A DNA stretch of 64,000 bases from an uncultured Veillonella sp. Its GTDB lineage: Bacteria; Bacillota; Negativicutes; Veillonellales; Veillonellaceae. A program made the position numbers and the translations under genes. Shown one piece after another: positions 1 to 9,885 of this stretch (positions within the stretch are counted from its first letter, which is position 1; each line of letters begins with the position of its first letter). Under the pieces are notes generated by a model. It made no database searches. It was not told the origin of the DNA and saw only the letters and a list, made by a program, of their open reading frames with translations. The stretch is taken from contig NZ_CALJON010000051.1 of assembly GCF_937981445.1 (NCBI RefSeq), positions 44,847-108,846 on the forward strand, in the 5' to 3' direction.

Positions 1-1944
1 AATGCGCCGCTTTGCACGCAATTCTTCAATAAATTCACTAGGGATTTCTTTTAAAAAGCGCGATGGCAAATAACTATTGGTACGACCGAATACAGTGCGT
101 GTAGTCGCATTGAGCATATAAAGCTCCTTTTCAGCCCGCGTAATCCCTACATAGCAGAGGCGTCGTTCTTCTTCAATTTCTTCTGGATTCATAAGTGTAC
201 GACTGTGTGGGAACAAGCCTTCCTCTAAGCCAGCTAAGAAAACGATAGGGAACTCCAAGCCCTTAGCAGAGTGCAAGGTCATTAATGTTACTTTTGAGTC
301 TGCTTGCTCATATGTATCCACATCATTAACTAAGGCCACTTGTTCCAAAAAGTCCTGCACTGTACCATTAGGATTTTCATCTAAGAAAACTTTGGCCACA
401 GAAAGTAATTCACCAATATTTTCTACGCGCGCTTCATCTTGTGGATCAGTACTCGCTTCTAACTCTTTTAGATAGCCTGTTTGCTCCAAAATCTCTTCTA
501 GTAACTGCAACACAGTAAACTCTTCCATACGGGACACTAAAGTAAAAATTAAAATGCTAAACGCTTCTAATTTCTCGCGTGTTTTACCCTTAATTGTAGG
601 AATTTGGTCTAAAATCGTCAAAGACATAAACAGAGAATTGCCTGTTTCTCTAGCAAATTCTTGTAGTTTTGACACTGTTGTGGCCCCAATACTACGTTTT
701 GGTACATTAATGATGCGTATTAAACTCAAATCATCAAAAGGATTGAAAATAACCTTTAAATAGGCCAGTACATCTTTAATTTCTTTGCGGTCATAGAACT
801 TCGTTCCACCCACCATGGTATAAGGAATACCACGTTTAATTAACCCTTCTTCAAGAGCACGAGACTGGGCATTAGTACGATATAAAATAGCCATATCACC
901 ATATGGCACATCATGCGTCTCATGTTCTTTAGCAATTGTCTGGCTAATGAAAGCCGCTTCTTCTTGCTCAGATTGGGCCGTAAAATGACGAATTTTCGCG
1001 CCCAAGTCTTTATCAGTCCACAAATTCTTTTCTGGACGTCCTTCATTATTTTCTATCACTGCATTCGCTGCTTCCAAAATAGTTTTTGTAGAGCGATAAT
1101 TTTGTTCTAATTTAATAGACTTACAATTAGGATAATCCTTTTCAAAGTCTAAAATATTTTGAATATCGGCGCCACGCCAAGCATAAATACTTTGGTCCGC
1201 ATCCCCTACTACACAAATATTGCCCCAATTAGAAGCCAATAAATGAGCTAAAGTATACTGTGCATGGTTCGTATCTTGATACTCATCAATCATAATATAA
1301 CGGAAGCGTCCACTGTATTTTTCTAAAATATCTTCACGGCTTTGTAATAATTTTACTGCCACCAATAATAAATCATCGAAATCTAGCGCATTATTTTTAC
1401 GCAACTCGCGCTCATAATATTCATATACATCGGCTACTTTTTGACTATAAAAATCACGCGCTTCTAAGCGGAAATCACGAGCAAATAACAAGCGATTCTT
1501 CGCATCAGATATTTGGCTCATCATAGCATTTACAGGATAGTATTTATCGTCCAAGTTCAGCGCCTTCAAAGCAGCCTTAATAACAACTTGTGAATCACCG
1601 GTATCATAAATTGTAAAATTTTTGCTGTAACCTAAAAAATTATCTAACTCAAATCTTAAGAATTTAGCACAAAAGGAGTGAAATGTACTAAGCCAAATAC
1701 GATCTGCCAAGGAGCCCACAATATCTTCAACACGACTCTTCATTTCCTTTGCTGCCTTGTTAGTAAATGTAATCGCTAATATTTCATATGGATTGACTCC
1801 TTGTTCTAATAAATAGGCGATGCGATAGGTTAACACACGTGTTTTACCAGAGCCTGCACCGGCAACAATGAGCAATGGCCCTTCAGTCGTTCTAACTGCT
1901 TCTTGTTGTTCTTTATTTAGACCTTCAAATAATGTTTGACTCAT
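1..1944 (-). CDS. pcrA: ATP-dependent DNA helicase PcrA/UvrD (3' end outside window)
   Basis: Superfamily 1A 3'-5' DNA helicase used in repair and plasmid/rolling-circle replication in Firmicutes. I translated the frame that runs open to the window edge: 648 codons are visible of a family length near 740, so the C-terminus is missing. The Walker A motif GAGSGKT lies at residues 29-35, the Walker B/DEAD-like IDEYQDTN near residue 222, then the conserved QNYRST and a GITRAE block near the end of the visible part. The ATG at 1944 is preceded by AGAAAGG. A terminator at 1981-2013 separates it from the upstream pyrophosphatase gene, so it probably has its own promoter. Family assignment is firm; PcrA rather than Rep/UvrD is inferred from the Firmicute setting. 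Confidence 0.95.
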   Translation of the reverse strand, partial: MSQTLFEGLNKEQQEAVRTTEGPLLIVAGAGSGKTRVLTYRIAYLLEQGVNPYEILAITFTNKAAKEMKSRVEDIVGSLADRIWLSTFHSFCAKFLRFELDNFLGYSKNFTIYDTGDSQVVIKAALKALNLDDKYYPVNAMMSQISDAKNRLLFARDFRLEARDFYSQKVADVYEYYERELRKNNALDFDDLLLVAVKLLQSREDILEKYSGRFRYIMIDEYQDTNHAQYTLAHLLASNWGNICVVGDADQSIYAWRGADIQNILDFEKDYPNCKSIKLEQNYRSTKTILEAANAVIENNEGRPEKNLWTDKDLGAKIRHFTAQSEQEEAAFISQTIAKEHETHDVPYGDMAILYRTNAQSRALEEGLIKRGIPYTMVGGTKFYDRKEIKDVLAYLKVIFNPFDDLSLIRIINVPKRSIGATTVSKLQEFARETGNSLFMSLTILDQIPTIKGKTREKLEAFSILIFTLVSRMEEFTVLQLLEEILEQTGYLKELEASTDPQDEARVENIGELLSVAKVFLDENPNGTVQDFLEQVALVNDVDTYEQADSKVTLMTLHSAKGLEFPIVFLAGLEEGLFPHSRTLMNPEEIEEERRLCYVGITRAEKELYMLNATTRTVFGRTNSYLPSRFLKEIPSEFIEELRAKRRI

Positions 1945-1980
1945 AACTAACCTTTCTTTTACAACCTATATAGAACGAAC

Positions 1981-2013
1981 AAAAACGTTGCTAAGAGCAA
2001 CGTTTTCGTCCTT
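1981..2013 (-). terminator. Rho-independent terminator after ppaC
   Basis: Perfect inverted repeat with 11-bp arms (AAAACGTTGCT / AGCAACGTTTT) and a 3-nt loop, followed on the minus strand by a T-run. It lies between the ppaC stop (2047) and the pcrA start (1944). Confidence 0.8.
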
Positions 2014-2046
2014 GTATACTAACTAGCCCTATGTAGCTAATTATTC

Positions 2047-3324
2047 TTATTTCATAGCTCCTAAAATTTGAGGAACAATTTGTTTCTTACGAGATAAAGT
2101 ATTAGGCAAGAATACTTCTTGGTCTTTTACTTCTTTGCCAAAAGCATTAGCTACTACAGTATCTACATCACCAGCGAATAACAAATTAGTACTTTCTTTA
2201 AGAATATCTGTTACCATGATGTAAGACGCTGCATAGCCATTAGAAGAACGTAATTCTTCAAGAGCTACTAATAAATCAGCTTTACGAGTCAATACATCAT
2301 CAGCATTCATAGTCGTAAGCTGACCAATGCTAATTACTTGGCCATTAGCAGTAAATTCTTTCATATCTGTGCGTACAATCTTTTCATCGCTAAAATCAGA
2401 TACATCTGCACCAGCTTTTAACATTTCAAGACCATAGGCTTCCAAATCAACACCAGCAATTTCAGCTAATTTTTTAGCTGTTTCTTTATCTTTAGGTGTG
2501 CAAGTTGGAGAACGGAACAATACAGTATCAGAAATAATAGCAGATAATAATACACCTGCGATTTGTTTAGGAATTTCTTGACCATATTGCCAATAGAAAT
2601 TGGCAATAATTATGCAGGAACAACCTACTGGTTCGTAATGAATAAAAATAGGGTTTTCAGTTGTTAAACCACCAATGCGATGATGGTCAATATTTTCAAT
2701 AATTTCTGCATCTTCAATATCATCGATGATTTGTACTTTTTCATTGTGGTCTACAAGGATTACTTTTTGTTTTTCCTTTAGTGCTTCCACATTGGCACGT
2801 ACCATGCCAAGATAGGTGTCTCCTTCAACTACAGGGAATGCGCCAGCATGACCGCGATCAAATTCTTTTAATTTTAAATCCCCATCAATTACTTGGCAAC
2901 CAGCTTTAGATACCATATCGCCAGCTTTTACGTCTTTATTATCTTGCCATGCAGCACTTAGGGCTTCAATCAAATGCTTAGGCATAATAACACCTACGAA
3001 CTTGTCGCCATCAACTACAGGGACACGGTTCATATCATGTTCTTCACGCCATGCAAGAACTTCTTTTAACCCAGCCGTAGCAGGAACAGCTGGCACCTTT
3101 TCCACGACATCTTTAATGCGTACAGCAAAGCTAGTTACGATTGGTGGATGTTCAATACCGAAATGATTTAGCACAAAGCTTGTTTCTTTATTAGCAGGAC
3201 CTGCGCAAATCGCTTTCGCAGGAATACCCATTTGATTTTTTAAATTTGCATAACCTAAAGCAGAACAAAAAGAGTCTGTATCAGGACTTTTATGACCAGT
3301 TACTAAAATTACTTCATTACTCAT
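2047..3324 (-). CDS. ppaC: Manganese-dependent (family II) inorganic pyrophosphatase with CBS domains
   Basis: Hydrolyses pyrophosphate to phosphate in the cytoplasm. The DHH-family signature GHKSPDTDS is at residues 10-18, the central IDHHRIGG near residue 230 and the C-terminal SRKKQ motif (substrate phosphate binding) near residue 415. Between the first two lies a pair of CBS-like segments (roughly residues 65-190), as in adenine-nucleotide-regulated CBS-PPases. The length of 425 residues fits a CBS form without the extra DRTGG domain that some relatives carry. An upstream in-frame ATG exists at 3360, but the ATG at 3324 has the good ribosome site (AGAGGTG, 5-6 nt away), so I start there. 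Its leader region contains the extended -10 at 3374-3382; downstream it is closed by its own hairpin terminator. Confidence 0.93.
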   Translation of the reverse strand: MSNEVILVTGHKSPDTDSFCSALGYANLKNQMGIPAKAICAGPANKETSFVLNHFGIEHPPIVTSFAVRIKDVVEKVPAVPATAGLKEVLAWREEHDMNRVPVVDGDKFVGVIMPKHLIEALSAAWQDNKDVKAGDMVSKAGCQVIDGDLKLKEFDRGHAGAFPVVEGDTYLGMVRANVEALKEKQKVILVDHNEKVQIIDDIEDAEIIENIDHHRIGGLTTENPIFIHYEPVGCSCIIIANFYWQYGQEIPKQIAGVLLSAIISDTVLFRSPTCTPKDKETAKKLAEIAGVDLEAYGLEMLKAGADVSDFSDEKIVRTDMKEFTANGQVISIGQLTTMNADDVLTRKADLLVALEELRSSNGYAASYIMVTDILKESTNLLFAGDVDTVVANAFGKEVKDQEVFLPNTLSRKKQIVPQILGAMK

Positions 3325-3373
3325 GATTTCACCTCTTAAATAAATACAATGAACTTGCATTTGTCATCTATAT

Positions 3374-3382
3374 ATTATAGCA
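3374..3382 (-). promoter_or_regulatory. Extended -10 promoter for ppaC
   Basis: Minus-strand TGCTATAAT is an extended -10 (TGn plus TATAAT) about 45 nt upstream of the ppaC start. The -35 region is poor, which is usual for extended -10 promoters. Confidence 0.45.
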
Positions 3383-3549
3383 TATTTTACTTTCTTTCTG
3401 TATGCATAAGAGCAGCAATTTTAATAAAATTACCATTCTTTTTATCATTACAAAAAATCATCATAGCCTGATTTATTTTATTTAAAACTATTAAATAATT
3501 CTCCCAAAGCCCCTAAAGCGATGGCAAATAAATAAAACTACTTCTGAAA

Positions 3550-3745
3550 AGTCTCCTTAACCATACTTCCGAACTGAAAGGTCCATTAAACGCAAGTTCG
3601 CCCCCTTTCTTAAGCACATGTCCGAACTGCCACCCTCCTTAAACGCATGTCCGAACTGTCTCCCTCCTTAAACGTACGTCCGAACTGCCCACCCTCCTAA
3701 ACGTACGTCCGAACTGAAGGTCCCTTAAACACAATTTCGAAAAGA
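3550..3745. repeat. Degenerate tandem repeat, about 29-30 bp unit, 6-7 copies
   Basis: Units begin with TCCGAACTG and end near CCTTAAACGTACGT; spacing between TCCGAACTG blocks is about 29 bp and the middle of each unit varies. The array fills most of the 540-bp gap between the DcuC-family gene (stop 3867) and ppaC. I see no ORF in it. The rest of the gap (3383-3549) is featureless A+T-rich sequence. Confidence 0.75.
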
Positions 3746-3769
3746 CCTCTTAATCCTCCACTAAAAGCA

Positions 3770-3822
3770 ATAAAAAACACTACTAGCGATTGCATTTCAC
3801 TAGTACTGCTTTTATTTGTGAT
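3770..3822 (-). terminator. Imperfect hairpin terminator after the DcuC-family gene
   Basis: Imperfect stem around TACTAG/CTAGTA with an A-run on the left arm that reads as a T-run on the minus strand, about 45 nt after the stop at 3867. Confidence 0.5.
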
Positions 3823-3866
3823 GAAGATGATAAAAAGTAGTTTCAATCCGTTGGGGAATCAAGCTC

Positions 3867-5246
3867 TTATAAGAAGAATATAAAGTTTGCTACAACTAAG
3901 GTAATACCAGCACCGATCATTGGGATCGCTGTACGTTTTACAAGGTCAAAGGACGAAATCCCGGCCATACCAGACGCTACTACAATTACAGCTGTAATTG
4001 GAGAAATAGCACGGAACGCACTGGCAATAAAGTGCATTGGCAAAATCATAAGTACAGTTGATACGCCCGTATGAGCGGCAATATTTGGTACTAAGTTAGC
4101 AAAAGCGAAGAATGGCGCATTACCAGAACCCATAACTACGGCAGAAATACCGATGATGGAAACCATAACTAGAGTAATACCAATACCACCAAAGCCTGAT
4201 GTTTTAGCCCATTCGATGAGGGCATCAATAGTACCGATGGACATTAAATCTTTAGCAAAGATTTCACCAGCTACGATAAGGCTGACTACATTCGCCATTT
4301 GACGACCCATGCCATCAAAGTAAACTTGTAAATCTTCCATGGCCTTTTTACCATCAAGAGTGCGAATAAATTGGAAGATCATACCTACTGTAGTCCCTAC
4401 AAACATAGCTACAATAATATTCATCTTAATCCAGGAAATCCATAAACTAGAGAAGGAAAGAATAAGTGCTAATGGGATAATTGGAAGAATCGCATAATAA
4501 ATAGGTGCTTCTTTCTTCAAATCTTCATTAGTCATCTTATCTTCGTTTACACTACCAGCTTGTGCTTGAACTATATGACCATCGCGTTTATCCATATATT
4601 TTTGAGTAAAATAATGCAATACTGCGACTACTGGGATAACGCATAAAGCTACTGGCACTTGATAGGAATGCCAATACGTTACAGGGTCAATATTAGCAAG
4701 TTCAGCTGCGAAAATTGTACCTGTATCACTAGGGCTCCAGTCTAAGCAAAGAGTCGTAGCAATAGCTGCTGTAGCAGATAATTTACTTACTCCAAGAGCT
4801 GTTAATACAGGATACATAGTAACCATTAATAACATGGCAAGACCGGAAGCACTATTGATCGCAAGACCAATTACCATACCAAGTATCCAACAAGCACTTA
4901 ATACGATGTATGGAGACTTCAATGTCTGCAATGGTTTAATCGTTAATGTTACGAGCGCACGGGACGCACCAATGTGGTCCATATAGCGAGCAAAACCACC
5001 TACGGCCATAATATTTAAGCCTAATTTAGCAGCGCGACTACTGAACAGATTCTTGATTTGTTCAAAAATGTCAAAAATAAAACTGCCTGTTGACTGCTTA
5101 GCTGGAATAATTTCACCATAACCAAGCAAATGGGATAGTACTAAGAGTATCATACCACCAAGCAAGAGCACAGCCTGTGCCTTGTAGCGCTTAAATACTA
5201 GTAGGCCAACCCACAGAATTACTACTAACGAAATAGCAATATTCAT
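3867..5246 (-). CDS. DcuC-family C4-dicarboxylate-type carrier (paralogue 1)
   Basis: A 459-residue integral membrane protein of the anaerobic C4-dicarboxylate carrier DcuC family: about 12 hydrophobic segments, the conserved block with YMDHIGAS near residue 100, a QKYMDKRDG cytoplasmic loop near residue 215 and a GSGNAPFFAF motif in the C-terminal half. E. coli DcuC (461 residues) has the corresponding MTHIGA, QRYLDKKE and TGSGNAPFYAF blocks. The likely role is succinate efflux or dicarboxylate exchange, but the substrate is inferred. The ATG at 5246 follows GGAGGTAGTGTTT; an in-frame upstream ATG at 5291 lacks this spacing. It stands alone between a repeat-rich gap and the acrB terminator. 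A second paralogue of identical length is at 44425-45804. Confidence 0.85.
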   Translation of the reverse strand: MNIAISLVVILWVGLLVFKRYKAQAVLLLGGMILLVLSHLLGYGEIIPAKQSTGSFIFDIFEQIKNLFSSRAAKLGLNIMAVGGFARYMDHIGASRALVTLTIKPLQTLKSPYIVLSACWILGMVIGLAINSASGLAMLLMVTMYPVLTALGVSKLSATAAIATTLCLDWSPSDTGTIFAAELANIDPVTYWHSYQVPVALCVIPVVAVLHYFTQKYMDKRDGHIVQAQAGSVNEDKMTNEDLKKEAPIYYAILPIIPLALILSFSSLWISWIKMNIIVAMFVGTTVGMIFQFIRTLDGKKAMEDLQVYFDGMGRQMANVVSLIVAGEIFAKDLMSIGTIDALIEWAKTSGFGGIGITLVMVSIIGISAVVMGSGNAPFFAFANLVPNIAAHTGVSTVLMILPMHFIASAFRAISPITAVIVVASGMAGISSFDLVKRTAIPMIGAGITLVVANFIFFL

Positions 5247-5480
5247 AAACACTACCTCCATCAACACATAAATAAAAGGACTCCCTTTCAACTGATTCTA
5301 CTTGATTATGATTATATCATAGATGTATAAATATTACTCATACTAGAAATGCATATTATTAATAGTTAATTAAGTAAATTATATATTCTATATTATTTTA
5401 TCTAAACATTACCACCATCACAAAACATTCATCCTCTACATAAAGACTTTATATATTCTCGGTCATATCTAGTATAAGAA

Positions 5481-5510
5481 AAAGACCGATGCAAAATTGC
5501 ATCGGTCTTT
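5481..5510 (-). terminator. Terminator of the tetR-acrA-acrB operon
   Basis: Perfect 13-bp hairpin AAAGACCGATGCA / TGCATCGGTCTTT with a 4-nt loop, about 100 nt after the acrB stop; symmetrical enough to work from both sides. The remainder of 5247-5608 is A+T-rich with no other feature seen. Confidence 0.85.
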
Positions 5511-5608
5511 ATTATAAAAGTTAATAACAATAACTTATTTTAATACTTTAGTTATTTAAACTATATTCACGCTAAATTAAATACAGTCCCTGAGTCTATT
5601 AACTTTTC

Positions 5609-8600
5609 TTATTTTTTCTTACCTAATCCAATCTTCTCAATCATAATGAAAAGCATTGGAATTACGAAAATACCGAAGATGGTAGCACTTGTCATACCAG
5701 CTACTACAGTAATACCCATGGATACACGAGCACCAGCACCGGCACCACTAGAAATAGCCAATGGAATACAACCTAGAATAAATGCTAAAGACGTCATCAA
5801 AATTGGGCGTAGACGAATCTTAGCCGCTTCAATAGCTGCATCAACAATGCGCATACCACGTTGATCCACACGAATCTTCGCATATTCAATAATCAGAATG
5901 GCATTCTTCGCGGCCAAACCAACGAGAGTTAGCAAACCAATCTGCAAGTATATATCATTAGTCAAGCTATAGCTACCAGTTAAATTGAGCAAGAACGGAG
6001 CTACCGCTGCACCAACAATCCCTGAAGGCACAGAGAATAATACGGCAAATGGTACTTTCCAAGATTCGTATAAGGCAGCTAACACCAAGAATACGAAGAC
6101 AATACCCATGCCCAAGATCAAGGCAGTTTGACTACCGGATTTAACTTCTTCACGGGATTGTTCAGCCCACTCAAAGGTATAACCTTGTGGAAGATTTTGA
6201 GCTGCTTCTTCAAGTGCCGCAATAGCATCACCAGAACTGTAACCAGGACCTTCACTACCACCAATTTTAACAGCTGGATAGTTATTAAAACGAGTAATTG
6301 TAGATACGGATGTGGTTGCTGTAGAGGTAATATAGTTAGATACAGGAATTAAAGTACCACTGCTATTGGCTACATAAATATTACTATTCATTTCAGGAGA
6401 AATACGATAGTCTTGATCTGCCTGAATAACTACTTTATAGTTTTTACCGAATTCAGTAAAGTCATTAACCTGAATACCACCATAGAAACCTTGAAGTGTA
6501 GTAAAAATATCACTTACATTAACACCATCGCGAGCTGCTTTATCACGATTGATTTGGAAGTCATAAGATGGTGTGCCATCACTATAGGTTGTATAGATAG
6601 AAGCAAATACAGGTTTTTGACGCGCTTCACCTAAGAATTGGTTTACAACTTGCGCCATTTCTTCCGGTGTATCGCCTGCTTTATTGATAATGTACATGGA
6701 GAAACCACCCGTACTACCAAGACCTGGAATTGGAGGTGGATTCAAGGCAAGTACAGTACCTTCCGGTACATTTGCTGCCGCAAAGCCCATAGTTTTACCT
6801 AATTTAGCATTAATGTCCTGCCCTACACCTGTACGTTCACCCCAATCAGTCAACGTAGCAAAGATAATACCAGCACTTGTTTTCTGGCCCCCACCTAAAA
6901 TATCGAAACCAGATACACCAATATTACCTTTAATATCTTTATCTTCTTGTAGGAACTCACTAACTTTACTAATTACACTTAGTGTACGAGACGTAGTCGC
7001 ACCATCTGGAAGTGTAATGGCAATCATGTAGTAACCACTGTCCTCTGCTGGAACGAAGGCGGAAGGTAATACTCTAAATACGCCTACAGACACTAAGGCA
7101 AAAGCTACTAAGGCAACTATAGTAATCCATAAATGACGAGCTAATTTAGCTAAGCGATAACCATACCAATCACTAAATTTATCTAGCCATTCGTTGAATT
7201 TATTAAGCCCGCGATGAATGAAGTTTTCCTTTTCTGTTGGCTTATGAGGACGAAGCATCATAGCACAGAGAGCTGGTGTTAAGGTCAAGGCTACGAACGC
7301 CGAAATGCCCACTGACACGGCAATAGTCAAGGCGAACTGTTTATATAAAATACCTGTCATACCACCCATAAAGGATACTGGAATAAATACAGATGCCAAT
7401 ACAAAGGCGATACCAATTACTGGGCCTTGTACGTTCTGCATAGCGGCAACAGTTGCATCATGAGGGTTCTTGCCATTGACTTTAATTTCATATTCAACGG
7501 CTTCAATAACTACAATCGCATCATCGACTACGAGACCAATGGCCAATACCATGGCAAAGAGAGTCAATGTATTAATTGTAAAGTCTAATACTTCAAACGC
7601 TGCAAATGTACCAAGCAAGGATACTGGTACAGCAATCATCGGAATCAAAGTAGATCGCCATGACTGCAAGAAGATATACACAATAATGGCAACTAAGAGT
7701 AAGGCTTCTACGAAAGTATGAATAACTTCTTCAATAGATGCCGTTACGAATTCCGTATTATCTACGACAATTTGTAACTCTACATCAGGTGGTAAACTTT
7801 TTTCCTGTTCAGCTAAGATTTTCTTAACTTCAGAAATTGTTTGAATCGCATTCGCATCATTTGTTAAGGAAATGGCGAACACGGCTACTGGTTTACCTTC
7901 CCCAACAGCAGATACGCTGTAGCTCTTGGCACCTAAGTTAATAGTTGCCACATCTTTTAAGCGTAATAAATTACCATTACTATCTTTTTTGATAATAATA
8001 TTGCCAAATTCTTCAGGTGAAGTCAAACGACCGGCCAAAGTGATTGGCATTGTTTTTTGCTGCAATGAAGGTGTTGGGTCAGCCCCAATAGTACCAGCTG
8101 CAGCCTGTTTATTTTGACTCGAAATTACATTGTTAATTTCTGCTACTGTTACATTATGCTGCGCCATCTTTGTTGGATCGAGCCATACACGCATAGCAAA
8201 GTCAGCACCGAACTCCTGCACACTACCAATACCATCAATGGATTTAATTTCATCCATCATATAGTTAGATGCATAGTTCTTTAAGAATGTTTCATCATAT
8301 GTTTCATTTGGTGATTTTAAAGCAAATACCAACGACATATCGCCTGTAGATTTAGTAGTTGTTACCCCGATAGTCTGAACTTCTGTTGGCAAGGACGCAA
8401 GTGCACGTTGCACACGGTTTTGTGTATTAACCGTATCCATGTCGGCGTCAGTACCTTGGTCGAACTGAACTGTTAGGGAATACGTACCATTACTTGTACT
8501 TGTAGATAACATGTAGTCAAAGTCTTGTACACCAACGATTTGGCTTTCAATAACTGATGCTACCGTATCACTTACAACTGATGCAGAGGCACCAGTGTAA

Positions 8601-8743
8601 GTAGCATCAACCTGTACTTGCGGTGGCGTAATTTCTGGATACCGCGCAACTGGCAAGGTAAACATTGAAATAGCACCAACAATAGTAATAATCAGCGATA
8701 TAACGATGGCGAATATAGGTCGGTTAATAAAAAATTTCGACAC
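5609..8743 (-). CDS. acrB: RND multidrug efflux permease (HAE1/AcrB type)
   Basis: Proton-driven inner-membrane pump of a tripartite efflux system; 1044 residues, the normal length for AcrB/MexB. The N-terminus has the typical FFINRPIFA opening. The proton-relay pair DD is in the motif GLVVDDAIVV (about residues 405-406) and the partner Lys in GLAAKNAILIIE (about residue 943). Two large periplasmic loops follow TM1 and TM7. The start codon is GTG at 8743, chosen because AAGGGGG sits 7 nt upstream and the preceding acrA stop is only 11 bp away. It forms an operon with acrA and tetR and is closed by the hairpin at 5481-5510. No outer-membrane channel gene is in the operon, so the TolC-like partner must be encoded elsewhere. 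Confidence 0.96.
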   Translation of the reverse strand: MSKFFINRPIFAIVISLIITIVGAISMFTLPVARYPEITPPQVQVDATYTGASASVVSDTVASVIESQIVGVQDFDYMLSTSTSNGTYSLTVQFDQGTDADMDTVNTQNRVQRALASLPTEVQTIGVTTTKSTGDMSLVFALKSPNETYDETFLKNYASNYMMDEIKSIDGIGSVQEFGADFAMRVWLDPTKMAQHNVTVAEINNVISSQNKQAAAGTIGADPTPSLQQKTMPITLAGRLTSPEEFGNIIIKKDSNGNLLRLKDVATINLGAKSYSVSAVGEGKPVAVFAISLTNDANAIQTISEVKKILAEQEKSLPPDVELQIVVDNTEFVTASIEEVIHTFVEALLLVAIIVYIFLQSWRSTLIPMIAVPVSLLGTFAAFEVLDFTINTLTLFAMVLAIGLVVDDAIVVIEAVEYEIKVNGKNPHDATVAAMQNVQGPVIGIAFVLASVFIPVSFMGGMTGILYKQFALTIAVSVGISAFVALTLTPALCAMMLRPHKPTEKENFIHRGLNKFNEWLDKFSDWYGYRLAKLARHLWITIVALVAFALVSVGVFRVLPSAFVPAEDSGYYMIAITLPDGATTSRTLSVISKVSEFLQEDKDIKGNIGVSGFDILGGGQKTSAGIIFATLTDWGERTGVGQDINAKLGKTMGFAAANVPEGTVLALNPPPIPGLGSTGGFSMYIINKAGDTPEEMAQVVNQFLGEARQKPVFASIYTTYSDGTPSYDFQINRDKAARDGVNVSDIFTTLQGFYGGIQVNDFTEFGKNYKVVIQADQDYRISPEMNSNIYVANSSGTLIPVSNYITSTATTSVSTITRFNNYPAVKIGGSEGPGYSSGDAIAALEEAAQNLPQGYTFEWAEQSREEVKSGSQTALILGMGIVFVFLVLAALYESWKVPFAVLFSVPSGIVGAAVAPFLLNLTGSYSLTNDIYLQIGLLTLVGLAAKNAILIIEYAKIRVDQRGMRIVDAAIEAAKIRLRPILMTSLAFILGCIPLAISSGAGAGARVSMGITVVAGMTSATIFGIFVIPMLFIMIEKIGLGKKK

Positions 8744-8754
8744 GATATACCCCC

Positions 8755-9885
8755 TTATTTATTAGTTGATTCTAATTGTCCTTTAGTAACTTCAGTGCCT
8801 TTTACCTTCACGCCATTACGAACTTTAGTCAAGCCGTCAACAACGATAGTTTGGCCAGATTTTACACCGCTAGTTACAATTGTATAAATACCTTGTGTAC
8901 CACTTGTTTCAATTGGAACCTGCGTTACCGTACCAGATTCATCAACTACGAATACAAAGGATTTATTAAGTACTTGTGTAATTGCCTTAGTAGGAACTAA
9001 GATAGCATTCTTAATGATGTCGCCAGGAGAAATAACGGTAGCGTACATATTAGGAATTAACAAGCGATTTGGATTTGGGAAGGATGCCTTAAACACTAAT
9101 TGCCCAGAAGAGCTGTCTAGGTTTTTAGCGGCTTCTGTAATAGTACCAGTGTATTGATATGTACTACCATCAGCAAGACGAAGTTGTAAAGATTTATTCG
9201 TCATATCAGAACCACTTGTTTTCATAAAGTTCAAGTATTCCGATTCACTCATACTGAATTGTACATACACTGGATCTACAGAGTTTAATGTAACAAGAGT
9301 TGTAGAACCAGCTGTTACATACGTACCAAGGTCCACATCATCCATTTGTAATGTACCATCAAATGGTGCGTAAATTACTACGTCTTCTAAATTATCTTGT
9401 GCAATACGAACAGACGCTTCATTAGCTGCTAAAGCGGCACGTTGTTGTTCTGCTGTACTTGCTTGCGTATCAAGAGTTTGACGTGCAATCGCATCTTGAT
9501 CTGCTAACTGTTGGTAACGCTGTAAATCGCGTTCAGCATTTAAATACGATGCATTACTGCTAGCAGCAGTAGCTTGTGCACTTGCTAAATTAGCTTCATA
9601 TTGACGGGAGTCTAAACGGAACAATGGTTGCCCCTTTACAACTTGCTCCCCACCTTTAACATATTTTTCCACCACATGACCAGACACACGTGCATGAATA
9701 GCTGTGCTGTTCTGAGCTGTTACAGTACCATTAAATGATACTGGAATTTGTGTATCAGCAGTGGCAATTTTGTAGGTGTTAACAGCGATTTCACCTTGTT
9801 GCTGTTCTTGCTTACCACAACCAGCAAGAACCATGACCATCGCCATAATGCCTACAACAGCTCCGAAATAACGAAACTTACTCAT
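8755..9885 (-). CDS. acrA: RND efflux periplasmic adaptor (membrane fusion protein), lipoprotein
   Basis: Adaptor bridging the AcrB-type pump to an outer-membrane channel. The N-terminus is a lipoprotein signal with lipobox LAGC (Cys23), so the mature protein should be anchored in a membrane by lipid. An N-terminal lipoyl half-motif, a long helical hairpin rich in Ala and Gln (about residues 95-160), a second lipoyl half, a beta-barrel and a membrane-proximal domain follow in the order usual for this family; 376 residues is typical. GAGGAGG precedes the ATG. The start overlaps the end of tetR by 8 nt, showing tight co-transcription and probable translational coupling. Confidence 0.93.
   Translation of the reverse strand: MSKFRYFGAVVGIMAMVMVLAGCGKQEQQQGEIAVNTYKIATADTQIPVSFNGTVTAQNSTAIHARVSGHVVEKYVKGGEQVVKGQPLFRLDSRQYEANLASAQATAASSNASYLNAERDLQRYQQLADQDAIARQTLDTQASTAEQQRAALAANEASVRIAQDNLEDVVIYAPFDGTLQMDDVDLGTYVTAGSTTLVTLNSVDPVYVQFSMSESEYLNFMKTSGSDMTNKSLQLRLADGSTYQYTGTITEAAKNLDSSSGQLVFKASFPNPNRLLIPNMYATVISPGDIIKNAILVPTKAITQVLNKSFVFVVDESGTVTQVPIETSGTQGIYTIVTSGVKSGQTIVVDGLTKVRNGVKVKGTEVTKGQLESTNK

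Noticed and set aside
3550..3745. CRISPR array
   Set aside because: Unit length fits superficially, but there are no constant repeats separated by unique spacers of fixed length, the units are degenerate tandem copies and no cas gene is present.
5646..9000. Many plus-strand frames of 70-115 codons across the efflux genes
   Set aside because: Shadows of acrB and acrA with no start signals.
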